From Alphaproteobacteria bacterium (GTDB lineage: Bacteria > Pseudomonadota > Alphaproteobacteria > SHVW01), in contig VGDO01000007.1 of NCBI GenBank assembly GCA_016869645.1, forward strand, positions 1-64,000: DNA of 64,000 nucleotides, in the 5' to 3' direction. This document shows, piece after piece, positions 55,068-64,000 of this stretch. The position numbers and the translations under genes are program-made. The notes under the pieces are model-generated. The model saw only the letters and a program-made list of their open reading frames with translations. It ran no database searches and had not been told where the DNA came from. Within the stretch, counting starts at the first letter, position 1; the number at the start of each line of letters is the position of its first letter.

Positions 55068-56711
55068 ATGGCGGTGGCGGCGCAGGGGTGGGACGAGGAC
55101 GCTGACGTGGTGGTGGTCGGCTCGGGGGCCGCCGGGCTGACGGCGGCGCTGACCGCGGCCGCCGGCGGCGCCCGGGTCGTCATCCTCGAGAAATCCGCAA
55201 TGCTGGGCGGGACGACGGCCATGTCGGGTGCCGGGATCTGGATTCCGGCCAACCACCACATGCTCGCCGCCGGCATGTCCGACTCCAAGGACGAGGCGCT
55301 GACCTACATCCGCGCCGTGGCGCCCGAGGGCTGGCAGGCGGTCGAGGACGCGCTGTGGCGCGCCTTCGTCGATCATGCGCCGGAAACCCTGGAGTTCATC
55401 GAGCGTCACACGCCGCTCGCCTTCGAACTCGTGCATCATCCCGATCTCTATTCCGAGGCGCCGGGCGGCAAGTACAACGGCCGCATGGTCTCGACGCTGC
55501 CGATCAGCCGCAATCTGCTCGGCCGCTGGCGCGACCGCATCCGCCCCTCGACCGTGCCGCACCTCTTCACCTATGACGAGCTCAGACTCGGCACGCTCAT
55601 GGAACGTCCGGTCTGGTCGATCTTCAAGCTCGGCCCGCGCCTGATCTGGCGCTTCCTGACGCGGCGCGTCGCCATGGGCAACGGGCTCGTCACCGGCCTC
55701 CTCAAGGGCTGCCTCGACCGCGGCTGCCACATCGTCGCCGAGGCGCGCGCGCGCCGCCTGATCGAGTCCGAGGATCGCATCGCCGGCATCGAGGTCGAGT
55801 TAGCCGACGGCACACGGCGCATCCGCGCGCGCCGCGGCGTGGTGCTCGCGACCGGCGGCTTCGAGTGGAACGCCGCGCTGCGCGAGCGCTACTTCCCGGG
55901 CGAGACCTGTCTGATCGGCGCGCCCGACACCAACACGGGCGATGGCCACGCGATGGCCGAGGCGGTCGGCGCGCGGCTCGAGCGCATGGACCAGGCGAAC
56001 ATCTACCCCTCGACGATCGCGACCTACGAAGGGCGGCGCCACGCACAGCCGCTCTATGACATGACGCAGCCGCACAGCATCCTGGTGAACCGCGATGCCA
56101 GGCGTTTCGTCAGCGAGGGCGAGCCCAATGTCGGCGTGGCGCTCGACGCGCGCGATCCCGCGAGCGGCCAGCCGATCCACATGCCTGCCTGGCGCATCTT
56201 CGATGCGCGTTTTGCGGCGAACAACAGCCTGGCCATGCGGATTGCCCGCAGCGAGAAGGGCTGGCTGCGCAAGGCCGACGATCTCGCGACCCTCGCGCGC
56301 ATGACCGGGCTCGACGCCGGGCAGCTCGGCGCGACGGTCGCCCGCTTCAATTGCTTCGTGCGCCAGGGCAAGGACGACGATTTCCGGCGCGGCGAGACGG
56401 CGTGGGAGCGCTTCTACTCCGGCGACATGGAAGGCTCGGGCGTCAACAGCGCGCTTGGCACGATCGAAGAGCCGCCCTTCTATGCCATGCCCTTCCCGCG
56501 CGCGCTGCTGGTGACCAAGGGCGGGCCACGGACGAACGAGCGCGGCCAGGTGCTGCGCGCGGATGGCAGCCGGATCGCCGGCCTCTATTGCGCCGGTGTC
56601 GCCATGGCCAATCCGATCGGCTCGAAGGCGGTCGGCGCCGGCACGACGCTGGGCCCTTGCCTCACCTGGGGCCGCATCTGCGGCCTCAACCTGCTGCGCG
56701 AGAACGTCTAG
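55068..56711 (+). CDS. FAD-dependent dehydrogenase (3-ketosteroid-dehydrogenase/fumarate-reductase-like)
   Basis: This 547-residue flavoprotein has an N-terminal FAD-binding motif DADVVVVGSGAAGLTAALTAA and then EKSAMLGGTTAMSGAGIWIPAN, the GGTTAxSxGxxWxP pattern of the ketosteroid-1-dehydrogenase/FAD-binding-2 family. The C-terminus reads LYCAGVAMANPIGSKAVGAGTTLGPCLTWGRICG. It oxidises or reduces an unsaturated bond in a steroid-like or dicarboxylate substrate; which one is unknown. The ATG at 55068 has GGGAGGTGA five bases upstream. Its stop overlaps that of the converging DUF3422 gene. Confidence 0.87.
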   Translation: MAVAAQGWDEDADVVVVGSGAAGLTAALTAAAGGARVVILEKSAMLGGTTAMSGAGIWIPANHHMLAAGMSDSKDEALTYIRAVAPEGWQAVEDALWRAFVDHAPETLEFIERHTPLAFELVHHPDLYSEAPGGKYNGRMVSTLPISRNLLGRWRDRIRPSTVPHLFTYDELRLGTLMERPVWSIFKLGPRLIWRFLTRRVAMGNGLVTGLLKGCLDRGCHIVAEARARRLIESEDRIAGIEVELADGTRRIRARRGVVLATGGFEWNAALRERYFPGETCLIGAPDTNTGDGHAMAEAVGARLERMDQANIYPSTIATYEGRRHAQPLYDMTQPHSILVNRDARRFVSEGEPNVGVALDARDPASGQPIHMPAWRIFDARFAANNSLAMRIARSEKGWLRKADDLATLARMTGLDAGQLGATVARFNCFVRQGKDDDFRRGETAWERFYSGDMEGSGVNSALGTIEEPPFYAMPFPRALLVTKGGPRTNERGQVLRADGSRIAGLYCAGVAMANPIGSKAVGAGTTLGPCLTWGRICGLNLLRENV

Positions 56712-58093
56712 CCGGTTGTCGAGCTCGCCCGTCGCGTCAGACGCCGACGCAGCCGGCGCATCGCGAGCCATACCAGCACCACGACGATTGGCACGCTGAC
56801 GCCGAGCGCGACATCGATGTCGAGCGCGACGCCGAACGGCTTGGCTGCCTTGAGAACGTGGCCAAGCAGGCCGATCAGGTAATAGCTGAGCACGACCACC
56901 GACAACCCCTCGACGGTCTCCTGAAGGCGAAGCTGGAGCTGCGCACGCCGGTCCATCGAGCTGAGCAGCGCGCGGTTCTGATCCTCGAGGGCGATGTCGA
57001 CGCGCGCACGCAGGATCTGGCTCGCGCGCGACACGCGCAGCGCGAGCGCCTCCTGGCGTGCCGCGACGGACTGGCAGGTCTGCATGGCAGGAGCGAGGCG
57101 CCGTTCCATGAACTGGCCGATGGTGGTGACCCCTTCGATGCGCCCCTCGCGCAGCTCGTCGATGCGCTGCTCGACCAGCGCGTAGTACGCGGCCGCCGCG
57201 CCGAAGCGATAGCTCGTCCCGGCTGCGAGCCGCTCGATGTCGGCAGACAGGCGCGACAGCCGCTCGAGCAGGCCGCGCTCGTCCTGCGCCGCCGCACCGC
57301 CCGTCATCGCGTCGGTCAGCTGGACGAGCGCTCCGTCGATCTCGGCGATCTTGGGTCCGGCGGCGCGCGCGGGCGGAAATGCCAGCAGCGCCATCATCCG
57401 GTAGGTTTCGATCTCGAGCACGCGCTGGATCAGTCGTCCGGCCTGGGCTTCGCGCAGTCCGAGGTCGCGCACGAGGAAGCGCGAGTAGCCATCGTCGCGA
57501 ATGCGGAAGTCGCTCCAGACCTCGGCGCCGCCGTCGAGCACGCGGCTGCCGGCGAGCGGAACGCCGACGAAGAATTGCGCGACCCGCGCGCGATCGACCC
57601 CACGGTCATCGGGCGTCCCCGCTTCGAATCCGACATGGGCAGCCACGAGCACCATGCCGTCGAGGGACTCCAGCCAGGCCGACGGCACATGCGCAATGGC
57701 CGGAGCCGCGAACGGATCCGCACCGGCCTCGGTCAGGGCCGGCAGGAAGAATGTGTAGGTCGCAAATTCGGTATGCCGCTCCCATTTGAGCCGAAGGCCA
57801 CGGACCCCGGCGCCGAGATCGGCGGTGAAGTGAGTCGCATCGGCGGGAGGCGGCTCGATGCCGAACGCGCCGCACAGCCCGGCCAGCAGGGCGTGCTGGC
57901 TGGCCGCGCCGCCGCGATCGGCGAGCAGCGCCAGATGCGAGATGCGCGCGGGCGCATCCACGGTCATGAACGGCCGCGCGTGCGCTTCAGCGCCGAGGCG
58001 CGCGCGCAAGGGATGATCGGTCGGCCGCACCTCGCGCGGCGAATGCGCAGCGAATCCCGTCCCGCCATTGGCTTTCGTCACGGCTTCCCCCAT
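56708..58093 (-). CDS. DUF3422 family membrane-associated protein
   Basis: This 461-residue protein begins with HSPREVRPTDHPLRARLGAEAHARP (split SPREVRPTDHPLRARLG), typical of DUF3422. It ends with two membrane helices (VVVLSYYLIGLLGHVLKAA and VALGVSVPIVVVLVWLAMRRLRRR) on either side of a short loop. The middle is a helical domain with a predicted coiled coil (RVSRASQILRARVDIALEDQNRALL). No function has been assigned to the family. It converges on the flavoprotein gene; the two stops share CTAG at 56708-56711. Confidence 0.9.
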   Translation of the reverse strand: MGEAVTKANGGTGFAAHSPREVRPTDHPLRARLGAEAHARPFMTVDAPARISHLALLADRGGAASQHALLAGLCGAFGIEPPPADATHFTADLGAGVRGLRLKWERHTEFATYTFFLPALTEAGADPFAAPAIAHVPSAWLESLDGMVLVAAHVGFEAGTPDDRGVDRARVAQFFVGVPLAGSRVLDGGAEVWSDFRIRDDGYSRFLVRDLGLREAQAGRLIQRVLEIETYRMMALLAFPPARAAGPKIAEIDGALVQLTDAMTGGAAAQDERGLLERLSRLSADIERLAAGTSYRFGAAAAYYALVEQRIDELREGRIEGVTTIGQFMERRLAPAMQTCQSVAARQEALALRVSRASQILRARVDIALEDQNRALLSSMDRRAQLQLRLQETVEGLSVVVLSYYLIGLLGHVLKAAKPFGVALDIDVALGVSVPIVVVLVWLAMRRLRRRLTRRASSTTG

Positions 58094-58163
58094 ATTCCAA
58101 GGATGCGACTAGGATGGTGCGTGGACGCTGCCTGTGTCCAGCCGCCCGGCCGAGGAGTTCTCC

Positions 58164-59597
58164 ATGTCCGATCTCGCCAAGACCGACGATCTCTTCTTCA
58201 ACCACGCCGGCCTCGACCGCGCCCGCATCGAGACCGTGCTGGGCGACGCGCTGAACGGCAGCGACGATGGCGAGCTGTTCCTCGAGTATCGCCAGTCCGA
58301 GAGCCTGAGCTTCGACGATGGACGCTTGAAGGCCGCGGCCTTCGACACGGCCCAGGGCTTCGGCCTGCGCGCGGTCAGCGGCGAGACGGCCGCCTACGCG
58401 CACGCCTCGGAGCTCAGCGAGGCGGCAGTCAAGCGCGCGGCCGAGACGGTCAAATCCGTGCGTTCGGGCCGTAGCGCCAGCTGGGCGGATGCGCCGCACG
58501 GCACCAATCGGTCGCTTTACGCCGACGACAATCCGCTGACGCTCATGCCGTTTGCCGACAAGGTCAAGCTGCTCGGCGAGATCGACGCCTATGCGCGCGG
58601 CAAGGACAGCCGCGTGCGCCAGGTCAGCGCCGCGCTGCTCGGATCCTGGCAGGCAGTGCAGATCATGCGCGCCGACGGACAGCGCGTCGCCGACATCCGC
58701 CCGCTCGTGCGCGTCAACGTGTCGATCGTGGTCGGCGAAGGCGACCGCCAGGAAAGCGGCAGCTACGGCATGGGCGGACGCATGAACTATGCGAGCTTCG
58801 TCACGCCAGACCGCTGGCAGGCGGCCGTCGACGAGGCGCTGCGCCAGGCGCTGGTCAATCTCAGCTCGGTCGCGGCGCCGGCCGGCGAGATGCCGGTCGT
58901 GCTCGGGCCCGGCTGGCCGGGCGTGCTGCTGCACGAGGCGATCGGCCATGGCCTCGAGGGCGATTTCAACCGGCGCAAGACCTCGGCATTTGCCGGCCTC
59001 ATGGGTCAGCGCATCGCGGCACAAGGCGTCACCGTGATCGACGACGGCACGCTGCCCGACCGGCGCGGCTCGCTGACGGTCGACGACGAGGGCACGCCGT
59101 CGCAGCGCACCGTGCTGATCGACGATGGCATCCTCGTCGGCTACATGCAGGACCGGCAGAATGCGTCGCTCATGGGCATGAAGCCGACCGGCAACGGACG
59201 GCGCCAAAGCTATGCGCATCATCCCATGCCGCGCATGACCAATACCTACATGCTGTCGGGCAGGCAGACGCGCGACGAACTGATCAAGTCGGTCAAATCG
59301 GGCCTCTACGCCGTCAATTTCGGCGGCGGCCAGGTCGACATCACCTCCGGCAAGTTCGTGTTCTCGGCATCGGAGGCCTATCTGATCGAGGACGGCAAGA
59401 TCGGCCCGGCGGTCAAGGGCGCCACGCTGATCGGCAACGGGCCCGACGTACTCACCAAAATCCGCATGGTCGGCAATGACATGGCGCTTGACGACGGCAT
59501 CGGCACCTGCGGCAAGGACGGCCAGGGCGTGCCGGTCGGGGTTGGCCAGCCGAGCATGCTGATCGAGGGACTGACCGTCGGGGGCACCGGCAAGTAA
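58164..59597 (+). CDS. tldD: Metalloprotease TldD
   Basis: This 477-residue subunit of the TldD-TldE heterodimeric protease has the metal motif HEAIGHGLEGD (HExxxH) in VLLHEAIGHGLEGDFNR. Also present are GQRIAAQGVTVIDDGTLPDRRGS and LNxxGNG-like MKPTGNGRRQSYAHHPMPRMTNTY (split PTGNGRRQSYAHHPMPRM). It processes peptides such as modified antibiotics or toxins. The ATG at 58164 has GAGGAG upstream. tldE/pmbA is not in the window. TldD beside ctaC is common in Alphaproteobacteria; here two genes intervene. Confidence 0.95.
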   Translation: MSDLAKTDDLFFNHAGLDRARIETVLGDALNGSDDGELFLEYRQSESLSFDDGRLKAAAFDTAQGFGLRAVSGETAAYAHASELSEAAVKRAAETVKSVRSGRSASWADAPHGTNRSLYADDNPLTLMPFADKVKLLGEIDAYARGKDSRVRQVSAALLGSWQAVQIMRADGQRVADIRPLVRVNVSIVVGEGDRQESGSYGMGGRMNYASFVTPDRWQAAVDEALRQALVNLSSVAAPAGEMPVVLGPGWPGVLLHEAIGHGLEGDFNRRKTSAFAGLMGQRIAAQGVTVIDDGTLPDRRGSLTVDDEGTPSQRTVLIDDGILVGYMQDRQNASLMGMKPTGNGRRQSYAHHPMPRMTNTYMLSGRQTRDELIKSVKSGLYAVNFGGGQVDITSGKFVFSASEAYLIEDGKIGPAVKGATLIGNGPDVLTKIRMVGNDMALDDGIGTCGKDGQGVPVGVGQPSMLIEGLTVGGTGK

Positions 59598-59704
59598 GCC
59601 TAAAAAACCCTCCCCCGCCCGGCCGGGTCAGCCTATAGTCTCGGCAAGTCAAGGCGTTGGGCGAACCAGGGCCTTGAGCAACGCAATGCGTTGGGCGGGC
59701 CAGA

Positions 59705-60280
59705 GTGTCGGACAAGTATAATTTCGCGCGGCTGACCGTTCTGATCGCGGACGATAACCGGCACATGCGCCAGGTCGTGGTCGGCATCCTGCGCGGTTTC
59801 GGCTTCCGCAACATCATCGAATGCGACGACGGCTCCGACGCCTTCGCCGAAATGCGCGCCAATGCGGTCGATCTCGTGCTGTGCGACTGGATCATGGAGC
59901 CGCTCGACGGCTACGACTTCACGCGCCTCGTGCGCACGGCGAGCGACAGCCCCAACCCGTTCGTGCCGATCATCATGCTGACCGGCCACACCGAGGTCTT
60001 CCGCGTGATGCAGGCGCGTGACGCCGGCATCACCGAATTTCTGGCCAAGCCGGTGTCCGCCCAGACGTTGTGGCGGCGCCTGGTGGCCGTGATCGATCAC
60101 CCCCGCCCCTTCGTGCGTGCGCCCCACTATGTCGGACCCGACCGGCGGCGTCGCGCCAAGCCTGACTATGACGGGCCCGAACGCCGCGGCCAGCCGGTCC
60201 AGACGACCGGTGCCACCGGTCAAAGTGCAGGCGCCAAGATAGCGACACCGGCCAGCGGCAACGCCGCCGCCGGAACTTGA
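59705..60280 (+). CDS. CheY-like response regulator with C-terminal extension
   Basis: The 191-residue protein has an N-terminal receiver domain with DD at 16-17, phospho-acceptor Asp61 in VLCDWIMEPLDG, Thr in IIMLTGHTE and Lys in EFLAKPVSAQTL. It is followed by a basic tail containing HYVGPDRRRR and YDGPERRG, repeats of a GPDRR-type motif found in several alphaproteobacterial receiver proteins. The start is GTG. The last 25 residues are low complexity (Ala/Gly/Thr). An Hpt gene follows 13 bases later, so the two probably form a phosphorelay module. Confidence 0.9.
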   Translation: MSDKYNFARLTVLIADDNRHMRQVVVGILRGFGFRNIIECDDGSDAFAEMRANAVDLVLCDWIMEPLDGYDFTRLVRTASDSPNPFVPIIMLTGHTEVFRVMQARDAGITEFLAKPVSAQTLWRRLVAVIDHPRPFVRAPHYVGPDRRRRAKPDYDGPERRGQPVQTTGATGQSAGAKIATPASGNAAAGT

Positions 60281-60293
60281 GGGAGACTGACCC

Positions 60294-60803
60294 GTGAGCC
60301 AGCCGCCGACCAAGGTCGAGATCATCATGCCGCCCAATCTGATCAAGGCAAAAGCCTCGATGCCCGGCGGCCTTTCCGAGAAGGAAGCGATCAAGCGCGG
60401 CGACGCCAAGGTCCAGGAGCTGGCCGCCAATTATGTCGACTGGGCGAAGGCCGACGTCGACGAGCTGCAAGTGCTGATGCGCGCGCTTCTCCAGGAGAAG
60501 GACGAAGAAGGGCGCCGCGTCGCCGTGCGCAAGCTCTACAAGAAGGCGCACGACATCAAGGGCCAGGGCGGCACCTTCGACTTTCCGCTCGTCACCATGA
60601 TCGGCGATTCGCTGTGCAACTACATCGAGAGCCTGGGCGAGGATACCAACGTGTCGACCGAGGTCGTGGTCATGCACGTCGAGGCGGCGCGGCTGATCCT
60701 GATGCGCGAGGTCAAGGGCATGGGCGGGCAGACCGAGCAGCAGCTGCTCGACGGCTTGCGCAAGGTCGTCAAGAAGACGACCAAGGCCCAGCCGACGGGC
60801 TGA
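60294..60803 (+). CDS. Hpt-domain (histidine phosphotransfer) protein
   Basis: The 169-residue helical protein has the Hpt phosphorylation motif: His86 in YKKAHDIKGQGGTFDFPLVTMIGDSLC, resembling AHxIKGxG. The N-terminal 40 residues (VEIIMPPNLIKAKASMPGG) are a conserved lead seen in related proteins. It may accept phosphate from a hybrid kinase and pass it to the adjacent receiver or others. The start is GTG with GGGAG upstream. No kinase gene is nearby. Confidence 0.88.
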   Translation: MSQPPTKVEIIMPPNLIKAKASMPGGLSEKEAIKRGDAKVQELAANYVDWAKADVDELQVLMRALLQEKDEEGRRVAVRKLYKKAHDIKGQGGTFDFPLVTMIGDSLCNYIESLGEDTNVSTEVVVMHVEAARLILMREVKGMGGQTEQQLLDGLRKVVKKTTKAQPTG

Positions 60804-60821
60804 CCCAGCCGAGCGTCGGGC

Positions 60822-61880
60822 TTACGGCGACGCGACCGGCTCGACCCAAAGGCGCCAGCGACGAAACGCCTCGCGATAGACGGCGCCGAGACCGAACAGC
60901 AACACGGCGCAGGGAACGGCGGGGCCGATCCACGGAATGGACGCGCCAAGCACCGTGACTGCAATGCCGACGGCGAGCGCCACCAAGCGCCAGCCTGCGC
61001 CCATCGGCCAGGAACGGCCGACGGCACCGAGACCGAGCCTGCCGAGATGGAGCGCCCCGACCGCCAAGGCGAGCGGCAGCGACAACAGGTAGACGGCGAC
61101 CAGCGGCACGGCCATGACAGAGCCGATTACCGTCACCAGCGCGAAGGCCGCCGCCATCGGCAGACCGAACAGCAGAGCGAGGCCGAGACCGAGCGTCGAC
61201 CAGGGGTGCGCGGCGATCGCGTTCGATGCCCCGGCAGTGAAGTTAGGGAAGGCCGCGACCGCGATCAGGGCGATCGCCGCTGCCAGCAATCCGATGCCGA
61301 TGGCGACGACGGCCACGACCGCGCCGACGATACCGACAAGGCGCGTCGGCCAGACCACGCCCTGATGCTCGACGCCGCTGAGGCGCGCCGCGGCATCGAT
61401 GCGGGCGGGCTCGGGACTGTGATAGGTCACGCGTCCCTTGACGACGGCATCGGGCAGCACGTCGATCGATGCGGCATAGATGTCGACGTCGCCCGCGATC
61501 TCGCCGCCGAGCGCCACGCGCCAGCCGACGATGCGCACCGTGCCGCCGATCTGTCCCGCGGTTTCGACGCGCGCGCCGGCAAGCCAGGCATTGCCCGCGA
61601 CCACGGCCGACGGCGCGAGCCTGATCGACAATCCGGTCGCCGCCAGGTCGCCGCCGACCACTCCCGACACGGCGATGCGGCCGGCCGCCACCAGCGCATC
61701 GTCGTCGACGCGCGCCCCGATGTCGACGATCGCTCCGCTCGCCACCGCGCTGCCGCGCACGCGTCCGTCGATCACGACATGCCAGCCGGCAAAGACGTCG
61801 CCATCGATCTCACCATCGGCGGCGAAAGCGGATGTCGCCAGCAGCATCATGGCGAGCAGGTGGCACCACATCGCGCTCAT
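60822..61880 (-). CDS. Polymer-forming (bactofilin-like) domain membrane protein
   Basis: The 352-residue protein has a signal peptide (MWCHLLAMMLLATSAFA). A repetitive beta-helix-like domain follows (residues 25-170), with short Gly/Val/Ala hydrophobic repeats such as GRIAVSGVVGGDLAATGL, GQIGGTVRIVGWRVALGGEI and GDVDIYAASIDV, as in polymer-forming cytoskeletal domains. Four to five membrane helices complete the protein. The topology places the beta-helix outside. Function is unknown; an envelope scaffold is a guess. It converges on the Hpt gene, 18 bases apart. Confidence 0.8.
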   Translation of the reverse strand: MSAMWCHLLAMMLLATSAFAADGEIDGDVFAGWHVVIDGRVRGSAVASGAIVDIGARVDDDALVAAGRIAVSGVVGGDLAATGLSIRLAPSAVVAGNAWLAGARVETAGQIGGTVRIVGWRVALGGEIAGDVDIYAASIDVLPDAVVKGRVTYHSPEPARIDAAARLSGVEHQGVVWPTRLVGIVGAVVAVVAIGIGLLAAAIALIAVAAFPNFTAGASNAIAAHPWSTLGLGLALLFGLPMAAAFALVTVIGSVMAVPLVAVYLLSLPLALAVGALHLGRLGLGAVGRSWPMGAGWRLVALAVGIAVTVLGASIPWIGPAVPCAVLLFGLGAVYREAFRRWRLWVEPVASP

Positions 61881-61920
61881 GTGTCTGGCATTGCCAGCAT
61901 CCCGCGCAAGGGAAAAGGCC

Positions 61921-63285
61921 CTAATACGCGTGCTCGGCGAAGATCGGATCGACCGACTTGTCCCAGCGCGTCTCGAACGATTCGAGCAGCTCCTCAGCCG
62001 GCGTGACGCCGCTCTCGGCGATGTGGGACAGCGAGTCGAGGAAGTGCGTCTCGTTCTCGCCCCAGCGGTCCTTGCGGCCGCGCGCCTGCAGGCCGTTGCG
62101 CGCGATCTCGACGACCTGCTTGGCGACCCCCTGGAGCGGCTTGCCGCGGAACGTCGTCTTGAGTGCCTGGCGCGGCACGTCGCGACGCAGCGCCGCGTGC
62201 TCCTCGCTTGTCCAGTCCCGGACCAGGTCCCAGGCCGCGTCGAGCGCGGTCTGGTCGTAGAGCAGGCCCGTCCACAGCGCCGGCAGCGCGCACAGGCGCC
62301 GCCATGGGCCGCCATCGGCGCCGCGCATCTCGAGATAGCGCTTGAGGCGCACCTCGGGGAACACGGTCGTCATATGATCGGTCCAGTCGCCCATGTCCGG
62401 GATCTCGCCCGGCAGCGCCGCGAGCCTGCCCTTGAGGAAGTCGCGGAACGAATGGCCCGCGACGTCGATATAGGCGCCGTTGCGGTAAACGAAGTACATG
62501 GGCACGTCGAGCAGGTAGTCGACATAGCGCTCGAAGCCCATGCCCGTCTCGAACACGAAGGGCAGAATGCCGCAGCGGTCGGGATCGGTGTCGGTCCAGA
62601 TGTGGCTGCGGTAGCTGAGGAAGCCGTTGGGCTTGCCCTCGGTGAAGGGCGAGTTGGCGAAGAGCGCGGTCGCGACCGGTTGCAGGGCCAGGCTGACGCG
62701 GAACTTCTTCACCATGTCCGCTTCGTCGGCGTAGTCGAGGTTCACCTGCACCGTGCAGGTGCGCAGCATCATGTCGAGGCCCAGCTTGCCCTTCTTCGGC
62801 ATGTATTCGCGCATGATCTTGTAGCGGCCCTTGGGCATCCAGGGCACGTCCGCGCGCGGCCACTTGGGATCGAAGCCGAGGCCGACCATGCCGAGACCGA
62901 GTTCCGCCGTCACCGCCTTGACCTGGTCGAGATGCTCGTGCACCTCGTCGCAAGTCTGGTGGATCGTCTTGAGCGGCGCTCCCGACAGCTCGAACTGTCC
63001 GCCCGGCTCCAACGTGATCGCGCAGTCGCCTTTGCCGAGCGCGATCGCTCTGCCCATCTCCTCGATCGGCTCCCACTTGAAGCGCCGGAGACCGTCGAGC
63101 AGCTTGCCGATGCCGCGCGGTCCCTCATAGGGCGCGCGCGTCAGATCGTCGGTGCGGAAGACGAATTTCTCGTGCTCGGTGCCAATGCGCCATGCATCGG
63201 CCGGCTTGTTGCCGGATTCGAGATAGCTGACGAGTTGTCGCTTGTCGGTGATCTTGTCACCGCGCTGGGTAGGCGGACGAGACAT
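61921..63285 (-). CDS. gshA: Glutamate-cysteine ligase (plant-type GshA)
   Basis: This 454-residue enzyme of glutathione synthesis belongs to the GCS2/plant-type family found in Alphaproteobacteria. Motifs: GTEHEKFVF (Glu-rich metal site), [38 protein letters not shown], and the late [21 protein letters not shown] (split [12 protein letters not shown] / PKGRYKIM). It makes gamma-glutamylcysteine from Glu, Cys and ATP. Length is typical. The rsmE gene lies 75 bases upstream on the same strand; gshA-rsmE adjacency is conserved. Confidence 0.95.
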   Translation of the reverse strand: MSRPPTQRGDKITDKRQLVSYLESGNKPADAWRIGTEHEKFVFRTDDLTRAPYEGPRGIGKLLDGLRRFKWEPIEEMGRAIALGKGDCAITLEPGGQFELSGAPLKTIHQTCDEVHEHLDQVKAVTAELGLGMVGLGFDPKWPRADVPWMPKGRYKIMREYMPKKGKLGLDMMLRTCTVQVNLDYADEADMVKKFRVSLALQPVATALFANSPFTEGKPNGFLSYRSHIWTDTDPDRCGILPFVFETGMGFERYVDYLLDVPMYFVYRNGAYIDVAGHSFRDFLKGRLAALPGEIPDMGDWTDHMTTVFPEVRLKRYLEMRGADGGPWRRLCALPALWTGLLYDQTALDAAWDLVRDWTSEEHAALRRDVPRQALKTTFRGKPLQGVAKQVVEIARNGLQARGRKDRWGENETHFLDSLSHIAESGVTPAEELLESFETRWDKSVDPIFAEHAY

Positions 63286-63360
63286 GACGCTCCGACTATA
63301 TGGGTGACGCGGGGGGCCGGCGCAACCGCCAAGTCTTTCGACGCTTGGACCGATCGCGGA

Positions 63361-64000
63361 TCAGCGCCAATCGCCGATCATGGCCTGCCGGCAAGCAAGC
63401 GCCGCGATTGCCGCGGTGTCGGCCCGGAGCACACGCGGCCCCAGGCTGACCGGCGTAACAAAGGGTAGTTTCAAAAATGCGTCAAGCTCCGCGTCGGCGA
63501 AACCACCCTCGGGTCCGACCAGGATCGCCTGCGGGCCCTGCGCGCCGTCGCGGCCGAGCGCGCCCAGCGCCTCGGCGATCGGCGGCGCCGCGCGCCGCTC
63601 GATACACGCGATGAGGCGCCGGTCCGGTGGCCACACCTCCAATCGTCGATCGAGCCTGACCGCTTCGCGCACCACCGGCACCGTCAGCCTTTCGCTCTGT
63701 TCCGCGGCCTCGATCGCGTGGGCCTGGAGCCGCGCGACATTGACCCGCTCGACCACGGTATATTGTGTCAAGACTGGTTGCAATTCAGAAATGCCAAGTT
63801 CGGTCGCCTTCTCGGCTACGAAGTCGACGCGCTGGCGCTTGATCGGCGCGAACAGCAGCCAGAGGTCGGGCTCGGTCGCCTGCGGCCGGCGCCGTTCGGC
63901 GATGCTCAGCTCGGCTGCCTGCTTGCCGAGACGCCGGATGCGCGCGGCGAACTCGCCGTCGCGGCCGTTGAACAGCGACACCCTATCATCGGCCCCGAGA
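63361..64000 (-). CDS. rsmE: 16S rRNA m3U1498 methyltransferase RsmE (partial at window end)
   Basis: The frame enters from the right edge (GADDRVSLFNGRDGEFAARI) and ends at 63361. RsmE SPOUT-fold motifs include FVAEKATELGISELQPVLTQYTVVER (split FVAEKATELGISELQPVL) with the trefoil knot at the C-terminus: ILVGPEGGFADAE and VSLGPRVLRADTAAIAAL. It methylates U1498 of 16S rRNA with S-adenosylmethionine. The N-terminal PUA-like domain (about 20 residues) is missing because the window stops. A GTG at 63981 is only internal. Confidence 0.94.
   Translation of the reverse strand, partial: LGADDRVSLFNGRDGEFAARIRRLGKQAAELSIAERRRPQATEPDLWLLFAPIKRQRVDFVAEKATELGISELQPVLTQYTVVERVNVARLQAHAIEAAEQSERLTVPVVREAVRLDRRLEVWPPDRRLIACIERRAAPPIAEALGALGRDGAQGPQAILVGPEGGFADAELDAFLKLPFVTPVSLGPRVLRADTAAIAALACRQAMIGDWR

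Overview
The window is GC-rich, densely packed alphaproteobacterial chromosome. The lineage call rests on several conserved blocks. These are the ctaC-ctaD-ctaB-(small membrane protein)-ctaG-ctaE-DUF983-SURF1 cytochrome oxidase cluster near thrC, an M16 protease and tldD; the atpI-B-E-F'-F operon encoding only the Fo part; the mutY/DUF721/DsbA/smc neighbourhood; and the gshA/rsmE pair. A Rhodospirillales- or Reyranella-like organism is my best guess, but no rRNA is present to settle it. I saw no tRNA, rRNA, CRISPR array or prophage.

Layout. 1-3.4 kb: the tail of an IS630-type transposase, an ABATE/CGNR regulator, an agmatinase-family enzyme, DUF924 and GAF proteins. 3.5-12.2 kb: an accessory, visibly decaying stretch. 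It holds an intact gamma-glutamyltransferase homologue, solute-binding protein, VOC protein and serine hydrolase. Between them lie frameshifted DUF427, GST and TPR genes, a pentanucleotide microsatellite, a ruined FitAB toxin-antitoxin pair and a P-loop kinase-like gene without a usable start. 12.2-16.3 kb: M20 peptidase, secreted hydrolase, MBL-fold hydrolase and a HigBA-type toxin-antitoxin pair. 16.4-24.5 kb: mutY, DUF721, a DsbA-like protein and smc, then a second HigBA-type module in which toxin and antitoxin are read as one polypeptide, and an M24 peptidase. 24.6-27.2 kb: the Fo ATP synthase operon with a near-consensus promoter and a 5' hairpin. 27.3-36.3 kb: multicopper oxidase and cytochrome c (divergent), YqgE, a DsbD-like protein, peroxiredoxin, rnhA-thrB, a double CDGSH protein, a lipoprotein and a GNAT protein. 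36.3-41.1 kb: a tandem glycine riboswitch driving gcvT-gcvH-gcvPA-gcvPB. 41.4-46.7 kb: PilZ, response regulator, RimJ-like acetyltransferase, M16 protease, thrC and two RidA-family paralogues separated by a palindromic repeat. 46.7-54.7 kb: M32 carboxypeptidase and the aa3-type oxidase and assembly cluster. 55-64 kb: flavoprotein dehydrogenase, DUF3422, tldD, a response regulator/Hpt pair, a polymer-forming membrane protein, gshA and rsmE (cut by the window end).

How the parts fit together. Respiratory energy conservation dominates: oxidase, its haem and copper assembly factors, and Fo ATP synthase. A palindrome matching the RegA/PrrA/ActR redox-regulator consensus lies upstream of ctaC. Glycine cleavage is controlled by the riboswitch. 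thrB and thrC lie about 10 kb apart.

The most interesting items are: the apparent HigB-HigA fusion with its internal ribosome site; the TAGCAAAT operator motif shared by both HigBA modules and overlapping a -10 element that implies a leaderless toxin mRNA; the candidate RegA box; the histidine-rich N-terminus of CtaD; and the cluster of frameshifts at 5-12 kb. Several frameshifts are single-base and some sit in G runs, so sequencing error must be excluded before they are called biology. I did not find a clearly new multi-gene system.
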